DNA of 16,724 nt from UBA6164 sp964527325. GTDB lineage: Bacteria; Patescibacteriota; Gracilibacteria; BD1-5; UBA6164. Location: assembly GCA_964527325.1 (NCBI GenBank), contig CAZGNU010000036.1, positions 1 through 16,724 on the forward strand. The letters run 5' to 3'. Every line of letters starts with the position of its first letter. Position 1 is the first letter of the stretch. Positions 1 to 9,000 of this stretch are shown here, piece by piece. The notes below the pieces were generated by a model that worked only from the letters and a program-made list of their open reading frames with translations, was not told the origin of the DNA and ran no database searches. A program made the translations under genes and the position numbers.

Positions 1-51
1 TATTAATAAATTATAAAACTTTCTATCGAGTGCTCCAAAGGCTGATTGCGT

Positions 52-187
52 ATAATGGTTCGGATGTACGAAGTTTTTTTGTTGTGTGCTGAGCGTAGCG
101 AAGCTCGCGACAAAAAAATTTGGGCCATGCCGTACATCCATTGTTATCAGATGTGTCGCTACATTCTTTGTACATCCGAACCATTAT
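52..187. repeat. 18-bp perfect inverted repeat enclosing a nested hairpin
   Basis: ATAATGGTTCGGATGTAC at 52-69 is matched exactly by its reverse complement at 170-187. Inside it, a 9-bp arm of T7GT (74-82) pairs with ACA7 (110-118), enclosing GAGC/GCTC at 91-94 and 103-106. A partial direct copy of the right arm, GTACATCC followed by ATTGTTATCA, lies at 132-149. The block is clearly richer in G+C than its surroundings. No protein-like reading frame is supported. It lies just upstream of a tyrosine recombinase gene, so a recombination site, a miniature mobile element or a structured RNA are all possible; the sequence does not decide. Confidence 0.75.
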
Positions 188-218
188 CATAAATGTCGCG
201 TAGCGACATTTATGATAA
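184..218. repeat. 16-bp perfect hairpin with 3-nt loop
   Basis: TTATCATAAATGTCGC (184-199) and GCGACATTTATGATAA (203-218) are perfect complements around the loop GTA. The left arm overlaps the last four bases of the preceding 18-bp inverted repeat. The loop-side core GTAGCGACA and the end GATAAC are mirrored at 143-162 (GTTATC and TGTCGCTAC), so this hairpin could also pair in an alternative fold with that segment. No T-tract follows, so it is not a standard terminator. Its function is unknown. Confidence 0.7.
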
Positions 219-236
219 CTACACACTATACGAACT

Positions 237-269
237 TTTTAATTGATTTTATCTAAAAATCAATTAAAA
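237..269. repeat. AT-rich 14-bp hairpin
   Basis: TTTTAATTGATTTT (237-250) pairs with AAAATCAATTAAAA (256-269) around a 5-nt loop. Neither strand has a T-tract after the stem, so terminator activity is doubtful. It may be the edge of the palindromic block at 52-218 or part of the recombinase gene's upstream region. The remaining bases of 1-324 show nothing else recognisable. Confidence 0.55.
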
Positions 270-292
270 TGCGATTAGTTTGTAATTAGAGG

Positions 293-319
293 TTGTTATT
301 TAAACATATTAAATATAAT
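293..319 (+). promoter_or_regulatory. possible promoter of the recombinase-mltG unit
   Basis: A perfect TATAAT lies at 314-319, only five bases before the ATG at 325. TTGTTA at 293-298 could be the -35 box, but the spacer is short (15 bp). If used, the transcript would be leaderless or nearly so. In such AT-rich DNA the -10 match alone is weak evidence. Confidence 0.35.
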
Positions 320-324
320 AAATT

Positions 325-1149
325 ATGCTAGATAATCAAGATAAAATATTATGTAAAGTTGAGAGGGAATTAAAACTTAGAAATTATTCAAGACAAACAT
401 TAAAATCTTATAGAATATGTATAAATTATTTCTTGAAAAAAGTTAATAAAAAATATAATTTAATAACAGAAAAAGAGATTATTGATTTCTTATTATTTCT
501 ACAAGATAATAAAAAAGCTCCAAAAACAATAAATCTATATAAAAGTGCAATAATGTTTTTGTTTAATGATGTTTTAAAATCAAATTTAAAACTTAATATA
601 CATTTTTCAAAAGAAGTAAAAAAATTACCAATTGTATTAACAAAAAATGAAATTCTGAAAATAATAGATAATATAAAAAATTCTAAACATAAATTTATTA
701 TTTCTTTATCTTATTGAGCATGATTAAGAATATCTGAAATAATAAATTTGAAAACTTGAGATTTTGATTTAGAAAATCTTACAATACATGTTAAATGATG
801 AAAATGAAAGAAAGATAGAATAACAATATTTCCAGAATCTCTAAAAAATGAAATTGTATGCTATATCAATAATAAGGATTGAGATGAAATCATGATTAAT
901 TCTCAAAGATGATGAAAATTAAACGTAAGAAGTTTACAAAGTATATTTAAAACAGCATTAAAAAAAGCTTGAATTAAAAAAAATGCTACTTTTCATAGCT
1001 TAAGACATAGTTTTGCTACACATTTACTAGAAAATTGAGTTGATATTAGATATATTCAAGATCTATTATGACATGCAAATATTCAAACAACTCAGATTTA
1101 TACAAAAGTTATGAATCCAAAAATTAATAATATAAAATCACCATTATAA
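325..1149 (+). CDS. Xer-type tyrosine recombinase
   Basis: A site-specific DNA recombinase of 274 residues, the usual size of XerC/XerD/XerA-like enzymes. Twelve in-frame TGA codons must be read as glycine to give the full protein. The N-terminal SAM-like core-binding domain covers about residues 5-90 and the catalytic domain about 105-270. The active-site set is complete: R135 in GAGLRISE, K160 in the GGKGKKDR beta-hairpin, H224 and R227 in HSLRHSF, H250 in LLGHAN and the nucleophile Y259 in QIYTKV. The family cuts and rejoins DNA through a phosphotyrosyl link; its substrate may be chromosome dimers (dif) or an integrating element. MltG follows after three bases, suggesting co-transcription. 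A palindromic block lies just upstream. Whether this is the housekeeping Xer or an element integrase cannot be decided here, though the lack of any other integration genes favours a stand-alone Xer. Confidence 0.93.
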
Positions 1150-1152
1150 ACC

Positions 1153-2283
1153 ATGTTTAAAAAATTTAACAAAAGAAAAATATCAAGAAATAATTATCTT
1201 GATAAAAAAACAAAAATTAATAGTGAATTAGATATAAAAAATACTAATGAAACAAAAATCTTAGAACCTAAAAAATCTAATTTTTTACTTATATTAACAA
1301 TATTTCTTTTTTTTATACTAATTTTAATATGAATATTTACATATAAAGATTATTCAAATTTTAAAACTGATATATTAGTAACTGAAGAAGTAATTATTGA
1401 AATTAAAGAATGAGAATTACCTTTAGATATTTCTAGTAAACTATGAATCAATAAAAGATATCTGAAAATATATTTAAAAAATAATAATCCTGATTATGAG
1501 TTATTAGCCTGAGATTTTTTGATAAGTGAAAATGCTAATATTAAACAAATTTTATTAGATTTACAAACTCCTATAATTGAAGATGAGATAGATATTACTA
1601 TTTTAGAATGATGGAATATTTATGATATTGATGAATATCTGACAAACATGAAATTGATAAATAAACAAGAATACATTGATTACGTGACTAATCTTGAAAA
1701 GATTGAGAAACTTACTGAATTTTTCCCTTTTATTGAATGATTAGAAACACTTGAATGATATTTATACCCTGATACTTATAAAGTATTATCTAATAATTTT
1801 AAAATTAATGTTTTTGTTATTAAACAACTTGAAAATTTTGAAAACAAAGTTTATAAAGAAATATTAACAGAATATGATAATGAAACTGTAGAAGATGTTA
1901 TAAATCTAGCAAGTATTGTTGAAAAAGAAGAAAAAGTACTTAGTGCAAAAGCAACAGTTGCATGAATACTGAAAAAAAGATTGAATGCTGGATGGATGAT
2001 TTGAGCAGATATAACAGTTTGTTATCCATATAAATTAACAGCTGAAGAATGTAAAATGGTAGTAAGTAAATATATAAATGATAAAAATGAGTACAATACT
2101 AGAACTATGACTTGACTACCAAAGACTCCAATTTGAAACCCTAGTTTTGAAACCATAAATGCTACATTAAATTCTGAAAATACTAAGTATTGGTTTTATT
2201 TACACAATTCAAGTACTTGAAAAATATATTATGCTATATCTAATGCTGAGCATGAAGAAAATAAGAGACTTTATATGAAATAA
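1153..2283 (+). CDS. mltG: endolytic murein transglycosylase MltG (YceG family)
   Basis: A 376-residue membrane-anchored enzyme that cleaves nascent glycan strands and so helps set their length. The layout is a short, charged cytoplasmic N-terminus, one membrane segment at about residues 43-64, a LysM-like region and a C-terminal YceG catalytic domain. Diagnostic motifs are LEGYLYPDTY near residue 197, ASIVEKE at 253-259 holding the catalytic glutamate, and GLPKTPIGNPS towards the end. Glycines in these motifs are written TGA. The start codon is ATG three bases after the recombinase stop, with no Shine-Dalgarno sequence, so translation is probably coupled. The gene ends at a strong bidirectional terminator. 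Length and motif order are normal for the family. Pairing with a Xer gene has no obvious functional logic. Confidence 0.93.
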
Positions 2284-2319
2284 AAAAATGACAGATTAAA
2301 TTAATCTGTCATTTTTTTA
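2282..2319. terminator. bidirectional intrinsic terminator
   Basis: TGACAGATTA (2289-2298) pairs with TAATCTGTCA (2302-2311), flanked by an A-tract on the left and a T-tract on the right, so both strands end in a U-run. It lies between convergent transcription units, mltG on plus and the small membrane protein on minus, and can terminate both. Confidence 0.88.
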
Positions 2320-2328
2320 TTTCATATT

Positions 2329-2541
2329 CTAATTTTTCACCTTACAATTCCCATCTTTACATGTAGGACAAATCACTGCATCAATTCAAAATATTGCAAT
2401 AATACCTAGATACACAGCAATTATAATTATTGCTATTCATGTACATGACTCAATATTTCAAAACGCAAAATCATTTAAATACAAAATTCTGATTCAAATA
2501 ACAATTAATGCAATTCTCAAAATTGCAGCAAAATATCTCAT
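2329..2541 (-). CDS. small membrane protein with C-terminal CPTC motif
   Basis: A 70-residue protein not assigned to a family. Read with TGA as glycine it has two hydrophobic stretches, about residues 4-22 and 34-56, joined by a short polar link with a lone cysteine (C33). The tail is CPTCKDGNC, three cysteines in nine residues, which could bind metal or form disulfides. The ATG start gives a continuous frame to a TAG stop. It is the last gene of the minus-strand run, 50 bases after the PBP1C-like gene, and probably shares its transcript. Short proteins of this layout are common and poorly characterised. Coding is supported by normal amino-acid composition, in-frame TGA codons and a terminator just beyond. 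Confidence 0.7.
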
Positions 2542-2591
2542 ATTTTTCTATATTAATTAATAAACACTTACCATATTATTGTTTTTTAAAA

Positions 2592-4445
2592 TTAATCAAA
2601 ATATATTTGAAATTCTTTTAATCTTTCTATTTCAGAGAGTGATAATTTTTCAAATAAATCTTCAATTGAAAATTTGTTTTCTATTAATCTAGAATTATAT
2701 TTTTTTCACTCTTTTTTATAAATAAGTTCCTTTCTAAAACATTTTTCATCTAAACAATATTCTCACTCTACAATTCCATCTGGAATATTTATTTTTTTAT
2801 CTGTTATATATCAAAGTCTGGTAGCTTTTTCAATAATATGGTGCCAAATATATCCAGCTCAAGTGATTCAAGTAACTCAGACCATTGAAGAATTATCATT
2901 ATTCCCTATCCAAATTCAAATCACAAAATCAGGGTGATATGACACAATCAAATTATCCCTAAAATCAGAACTAGTTCATGTTTTTACAGCTTGTTGAATA
3001 CTAGTATTTAGTATTGAATTAACTCAAAAACTTAGATCTCTATTATCTGGATCTGACAATATATCATATAATAAAAATTTATTAATATTATCTAAATCTA
3101 ATAATTTAGAATAACTTTTTACTAAATCTTCTAACTTAATACTAGGATTTCATAAAACTAAAGAATACCCATAATGTTCAGGAGTTTTATCTAACTTGAA
3201 ACCATAGTTTTTATAAAAATCATAAACTTCATTTAATCACAATTCTCTTGCAAGTCTAACACTTGCATTATTCAAACTATTTCATAGTGCTTTTTTGAAT
3301 CTTACTAATCAGTATTCTTTTAGAGAATAATTATTAGAAATATATGTTTTTCATTTTTGAAAGCTATTATACTGACTCTCTAAATCCAAAATCAAATCAT
3401 CTGGATTAGCTCAATTTTCCAATGCCATTAAATACAAAAATGGTTTCATTGTACTTCATGGTTGTCTTAGAGCTTTTATCACATCAACCTGTCAATCAAT
3501 CTCACTAGAATTAAAATCACTACTTCCTTGATATAATAATACTTCTCTAGTTTTTGGATCAATTGCAAATATTGCTCAATTTGTTACATTTTTATTTTTT
3601 AATTCATCTAATGTTTTATTCAATATATCTTTTGCATATTGTTGTAATTCTGAATCAATTGTTTTAATTTTATTATTTGTAACATGTGGAAAAATATCAA
3701 TATTCTCTTTTTTCTTTAATTTAAAAATAGTTTTTTCAAAATTATATCAAAGTTTATTTTTTACTTTTTCAAAATATGCACTGAAATTTTTCTCTTCCAA
3801 ATGCTTTACTCAAGGATTATTAATAAGTGAAATTAAAATAGTTATTTCTTCTTGCGTTAAATTATTTAGATTGTTTTTTTTGAAATATACTTCTATTGCA
3901 GTATTTAATCAATAAATATTATTTCAAAAGTATAGATTGTTTAAGTAATTATTTAATATTATATCTTTATTTTCGAACCCATCCCCCTGCGGGTACTTCC
4001 CTTGGAAAGTGAAGAAATTAAATGAAAATGAAATTATAAATTCTCTTAATTTTTGTAGATAAGTTCTTTTATGATTTTTAAAATATTTATTTTTAATGTA
4101 TTGTTCTGTTATAGTACTTCATCAACTTATAATTTTTCATGAAAATATATTAGTTTTTAGTGCTCATAATTTTGATAAAATATCTACTCAAAAATGAGAA
4201 AAATAATTTTTATCTTCTATTTTTATAAGTGATTTAATAAATTCTGATTCTAAATTATAATTTTGATCATCCAATTTATATCAATCAGGCTTTGCTTTAT
4301 CTGTAATTACAATCCCGTTTCTATCTTGCAAATATATTCTTCAAATATTTTGATTATCTCATTTATAAAATACTACAGGGAAAAAACAGTAAGTTAAAAA
4401 ACTTACTGTTAGGATTAGTAGTAATGTTGTTATTGTTTTTTTCAT
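2592..4445 (-). CDS. pbpC: PBP1C-like bifunctional penicillin-binding protein
   Basis: A 617-residue peptidoglycan synthase with an N-terminal signal anchor (residues 4-27), a glycosyltransferase domain and a transpeptidase domain. The glycosyltransferase has IEDKNYFSHFG with the catalytic glutamate E77, and GGSTITEQ at 108-115. The transpeptidase has the nucleophile S331 in STMKP, a probable SLN motif, and KTGTSSDFRDN from K488. The RD after KTGTS and the later GVTGITGAGYIW are typical of PBP1C rather than PBP1A. The usual C-terminal BiPBP domain is missing; the protein ends soon after the transpeptidase domain, making it shorter than the roughly 770-residue E. coli PbpC. Residues 144-159 are an insertion derived from a GC-rich palindromic repeat. 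The ATG abuts the TAA of an A2M 3'-end fragment, a remnant of close A2M-pbpC coupling. PBP1C is known to pair with periplasmic A2M. Confidence 0.92.
3969..4016 (-). repeat. GC-rich palindromic insertion inside the PBP1C gene
   Basis: On the minus strand the core TTTCCAAGGGAAGTACCCG is followed by a G-run, in otherwise very AT-rich coding sequence. It adds about 16 residues (FTFQGKYPQGDGF and neighbours) in the glycosyltransferase domain, just before the conserved NNYLNNLYFG helix. It is nearly the same unit as the one at 10857-10905 but is read in a different frame. It looks like a small intragenic repeat element. Confidence 0.7.
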
Positions 4446-4528
4446 TTATTTAACTTCAACAGTAGTAAATTGTGAATTCGCTCTATTTTCCGGATTATAC
4501 ATCATATAAACAGTAAAAAATGTACATA
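4446..4528 (-). pseudogene. remnant of a second alpha-2-macroglobulin 3' end
   Basis: On the minus strand this encodes VYMMYNPENRANSQFTTVEVK and a TAA, matching the intact A2M C-terminus AYMMYNPEIRANGEFGVVEVE. The similarity continues weakly upstream to a YVH match, but there about four bases are missing and the frame is lost. Beyond about 4528 the similarity stops, 11 bases before the AbiEii toxin stop codon. The TAA of the remnant touches the ATG of the PBP1C gene. The fragment is too short to be a gene and is best read as a leftover from insertion of the toxin-antitoxin cassette into an A2M-pbpC operon. Confidence 0.78.
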
Positions 4529-4539
4529 TTTTTATACTT

Positions 4540-5358
4540 TTAATCAGAAATATTTTCTAAATTCTCAAGAATATATTCTTTTCATCAGGACTTAAAAAAT
4601 CCCATTATATTTTTATCCTCAATAAAATTCTCTACATCTAAACTAATATTTTTAAAATCAATATTCTTTATAATTTTTGTTAACTTAAGTATTAGCTCTC
4701 TTTTATTTGAAATTCAATCAACACAAGATATATTCATTTTAAAAGAATTTGATAAATACCAGAATAGATCATAAATATCTCTTCATTTCATTATAATTTT
4801 TGTATTTCCTATCTCTTTTATCCATTTTCTATAAAGCACAGCATTTATCTTAGTTGCAAATAATGATTCTGAATCTAAAGATCTAATAACAATAGACTTT
4901 CAAAATCTAAATATTGGATAATTTTTTATTCCATATTCTTCACAAAACTTAAAATTTTTTGATATTTCTATTTTAATATACAAATCACTTGAAGTTCAGT
5001 AAGATAAGTTATAATTTTTTAGAAAATCCCTAAATTTTAATGTAATCCTAAATTTCTGTATCTTATACTCTAAATCAAGATCATAATTTTTCTTAAAAAA
5101 AAGTTTTAAATCTTTAGCTAAATTTTCAAAATCAGAAAAATTTTCTCAAATAAAATCTAAGTCTTCAGATAATCTATTTAGATTAAATAAAAATCTAGTA
5201 GCTGTTCCACCATAAAATACTAAATCTTTATACTTTTTATTATCATAAATATAAGATAATATGTAACTCTGAAATATTTCCTTTATATATCAAATTTTTA
5301 TAATATCTAATTTTCATACATTTTCTTTTAAATAATCATTTATAACTTCTTTTATCAT
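4540..5358 (-). CDS. abiEii: AbiEii/AbiGii-family nucleotidyltransferase toxin
   Basis: A 272-residue toxin of an AbiE-type toxin-antitoxin pair, associated in studied systems with phage abortive infection. The nucleotidyltransferase signature is present: GGTATRFLF at residues 50-58 followed by RLSEDLDF at 62-69, whose two aspartates (D66, D68) are the likely metal-binding pair. Further on, SLFATKINAVL and KGRDIYDLFWYL match the conserved helix and RD-YDL motif of the family. Seven or so glycines are written TGA. The ATG lies inside the end of the antitoxin gene in an ATGATAA overlap, so translation is coupled. Both genes start with MIKE. Its 3' end lies 11 bases from the A2M remnant. The family assignment is firm; activity and phage specificity are not visible. 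Confidence 0.92.
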
Positions 5359-5969
5359 TTTATATCTTTTAAAACATTAAAAACTTTTTTTATTTTTTTA
5401 GACTTAAATTTTTTAACATATTTACTTAATTTAGTAAAATTTATGGAATCTAAATTTAATCTCAACTCTTCAAAGTATTTTTTATCAAAAACTAAATCTT
5501 TTTTCAACCAAAAATAATCAAGTAATGCTTTTTCTACATCTGCTTCATAATAAAAAAATTCATTTTTTTTAATAAGTTTATATCACCAAAACAAATCCTT
5601 TTTTATATTTTTATAATTAAAACTTCAAAAATTATTTTTAAATTTTGCTGTTTTTTTAGTTGTTATTGCTGTAATATTATATACATTTTCAGTAATTACT
5701 CCATTTTTAAATAGCACATATTCTAAAGATAAATATGAAGGTGTGTATAAAATATTTGTAGTTATATATGAAACAAATAAATTATATTTATTAAAAAAAT
5801 TAATCTCATTAATTTTTACTAAACTTACATAATATCATTTTTTAATTGAAATTATATCACCTTTTTTTAACCACCTTGAAACATATACTTTTGAATTATT
5901 TCTATTTTTTATAAAAGTATTTATATGTTCAAGTGTAAAATAAGGTAATTTTTCTATTTCTTTTATCAT
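5352..5969 (-). CDS. abiEi: AbiEi-family antitoxin/transcriptional regulator
   Basis: A 205-residue protein directly upstream of the AbiEii toxin. The N-terminal 50 or so residues have a winged-helix look (TLEHINTFIKN then VSRWLKKGDIISIKKGYYV). The central part holds the family pattern PSYLSLEYVLF, then TAITTKK and GSFNYKNIKK. EADVEKALLDYFWL near residues 143-156 corresponds to the SPEKALLDL motif of AbiEi. Known AbiEi proteins repress their own promoter and neutralise the toxin without stable toxin binding (type IV). The stop TAA overlaps the toxin start; the preceding TGA in ATGATAA is glycine here, so the overlap is 7 bases rather than the usual 4. A near-consensus promoter lies 34 bases upstream. 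Confidence 0.85.
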
Positions 5970-5996
5970 TATTTTATTTCTAAAAATATACTATAT

Positions 5997-6031
5997 ATGT
6001 ACATTATATGAAATAAAAATAAATAAGTCAA
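5997..6031 (-). promoter_or_regulatory. AbiE promoter with palindromic operator candidate
   Basis: On the minus strand TTGACT (6026-6031), a 17-bp spacer and a perfect TATAAT (6003-6008) form one of the best sigma70-type promoters in the window. The palindrome ATGTACAT (5997-6004) overlaps the downstream end of the -10 box, where an autorepressor such as AbiEi could bind. Expression of the cassette therefore need not depend on the A2M transcript. Confidence 0.75.
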
Positions 6032-6093
6032 ATTTTTATGATTTTTTTTACTACCTGTATATTATCTTGTTGTATATTTGTTACACAAAAAAT

Positions 6094-9000
6094 TTACTCC
6101 ACCTCAACAACCCCAAACTCACCATTCGCTCTAATTTCTGGATTATACATCATATAAGCTGTCACTGGAGGGTGAACATAAAATCATTCAAATTCTGGTC
6201 TGAAGAAATATTCAAAACTAGATCCTCATGACCGGATATAGTTTGCATTTGCCATAACTACGTCTGGTTTGAATTCTTTGTGAGTCCAATTCCGTTGTCA
6301 TTTTGTACCTTGTTTTACTGAAATTTGTTCTGTTTTAAATCTTGAATTAATAGTTCTAAAAGTTCATGGTAAGTAATCCTCAATAACCAAATTTCTTCTA
6401 TTTTTTAAGTCTTCAAAACCAACAGTAATTTTAGCTTTATATAATATTCATTTTTTGTAAATATTATTTTGTATTAATTTTAATCATTTTGGTTCAGTAC
6501 ACTCATATTTCTTATTAGTCCGTGTACATTTTTTCTTCATATCATTCTCATCAATAACTTCATAAATTTCTCTTTTAACTGTTATTCCATTACTATGTGC
6601 TTTTATCTTAACTTTATCTTTTGGAAAAACTTTTAATGTATAACTTACAAACAGTTTGTTTCATAATAAATTTGTAGTTTTAAATCTTATATCTTTTGTG
6701 TTTTTTAAGATATCAGATAAAACTAGGTTCTTTTTATGTATACTTGGAAAATCTCATCATACTTCTAATAAACTAGTTTCAGTATGTTTTCAAGCAACAA
6801 ATGTAAACTTCGTATGATTTTCTTTTGAATAATTTTTTATGTATTTTGCAAAAGACATAAATGAATTATTTTTTGTTTGTGTAGAATAATAATAACTAGA
6901 CCAATCATGTTCATAAAGATCTCAAATAACAATATCAGTATAATCTCTAGAATAATCATAATCTATTAATAGAGAAGAAAATATTGCTTTGTCTCACAAT
7001 GTATTCCAATACCGACTATAATATTTTTTATCTTCTAATTTAGTTTTAATTAGTTCAATATTCATATCAATATTTTTATTATTTCAATCTTTATTATTTA
7101 GTACTAATCAATAAGTATATGCAATTAATGTATGTCTATCAATATTATTAATATTTAAACTTAATAAAGGATTTTTTCATGCTTTGGATAATGCCCAAAA
7201 TATTTCCGCTTTTTCTAAATCAGTAATATTACTATTATTGTAATTAAAATTTTTCTCAAGATAAGCAATAGATTTTTCAAGTAATCACTCAGGTAATTCT
7301 ATTCACGACTCTTTCATTTCTAATAAACTTCTAACTACGTAAGGAGTAATTTGAATATTTGACTCATCACTTCATTGCCAATAAGCAAAACCTCAATCTG
7401 TTGCCTGCATTGATGCAATTCTTTTAACTCAATTATTTATATTTTTATCTATTTGTTCTTTATCTTTTATTACTCATGAAAAGAAATTATCAAATCTTTT
7501 TAATATAACATTAGGTAATGTAGATGATACCGTTTGCTCTATACATCAATATGGATATTTAGCCAAACTACTAACTATTTTATCTATTCATTCAAGCTTA
7601 TTATTTGAAAAATTTAATTCTAATATTGATTTATCTAAATCAATATTTTCTGGCAAATCAATTTTTATATCTAAAAATTCGTTATAATTTATACTACTTG
7701 ATTCTATAATATTTGTAATTAAAAGTGGAGATTCCTTAAATGTAATAATATTTTCAATCTTATCACTATTTTCTGCACTATCACCTAATACTGTTATTTT
7801 ATATGGTATTTCTTTATTTTTAGAATTTGCTTTTACTGTCCAATAAACATCAAAATTTTTTCAAGCTGGTATCGTAATATTTCTTATATTTTCAGCTACA
7901 TCTATATTTGTTTCAAGTTCAACTTTAAATCAAATTTCTTTATCAGAGTTATTAAAAATATTTGCTCATATTTTAGAAACATCTCAATCTCTTAAAATTA
8001 TTGGTGTTTTATCTTCTACTATCACATTTTTTCTAACTTCTATAAAACTTTCAGAATATCCAAATAAATTATCTTTTGAATTTGAAAGAACCATTATTCT
8101 AAAATTTGTAAGATTATCAGGAAGATCAAAAGTTACTTTTGCTTTTCAATTTTTATCAGTAATTACACTTGGATTATAATAAGCTGTATTTTTAAAAATA
8201 TTTCTAGAACTAACAGCACTGTCTCATCATTTAAAATTACCAAATCAACTACCACCAACTATTCAAGGTCTAGAAAAATAATAATTTCTAAGCATTGCAA
8301 TATTTGTAATACTTGTTTGAATTTGAAACGGTAGTTTTTTATAAAACTTTTCTAATGTATTTAAATCAATATTTCAAAGTAAACTAATAAGTGAATCATC
8401 AACAACCATAACAGTTAATTCTGTTTTATTAGCTTTTCAATTTTTATCCTTTACTTCTATATCAAGAGTTACTTTTTCTCTTGGTTTATATTCTTTTTTA
8501 TCAGATTCAACAGTAATAAAAGCTTTTTTATCAGTTTTATCAACTACTATTTCTGAATATCAAACTTTATATTCTGGTACTTTTTCTGAATCAACCTCAA
8601 TAGCAACTACTCACAAATATGCATTTGGAACAAATTTATCATCTACTTTTATTTCTTTGAAAAATGTATTTGATTTTACATCTATATATTCACTTTCTAT
8701 AACTCATTGTTTTTCAACTGTCCATAGTATTTTTCATTTACTAAAAGGTAGTCTAATAAGTACTTTTGCAGTTTCTCATAAATGATAACTTATCTTTTCT
8801 GGTATTACTTTTATTTTATTATCATTAACTATTGGTACATTTGTATTTGTATCTCAATAAGTTAAAACTGTGAAATATTTTTTATTTGTAAATAAATCAC
8901 TTAACTTTATATTTTCTTTTTCTTTTTTCTTAATTATTTCACATTTACCTTCTGTTCCCTCTCCTGGTATGGGAGGGTTAGGGATGGGTTTCTCACAAAC

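Noticed and set aside
52..187. Integron attC site
   Set aside because: The arms pair perfectly without extrahelical bases and lack clear R/L box pairs; no cassette genes are seen. It is kept only as one possibility for the repeat.
52..218. CRISPR array
   Set aside because: There are no regularly spaced direct repeats with unique spacers and no cas genes.
23..226. Open frames through the palindromic block, both strands
   Set aside because: The frames exist only because the inverted repeats happen to lack stops; the peptides have no family look and simply translate the repeat arms.
2282..2319. tRNA or other small RNA gene
   Set aside because: It is a simple stem with A and T tracts between convergent genes, fully explained as a bidirectional terminator. 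No tRNA-like fold was recognised anywhere in the window.
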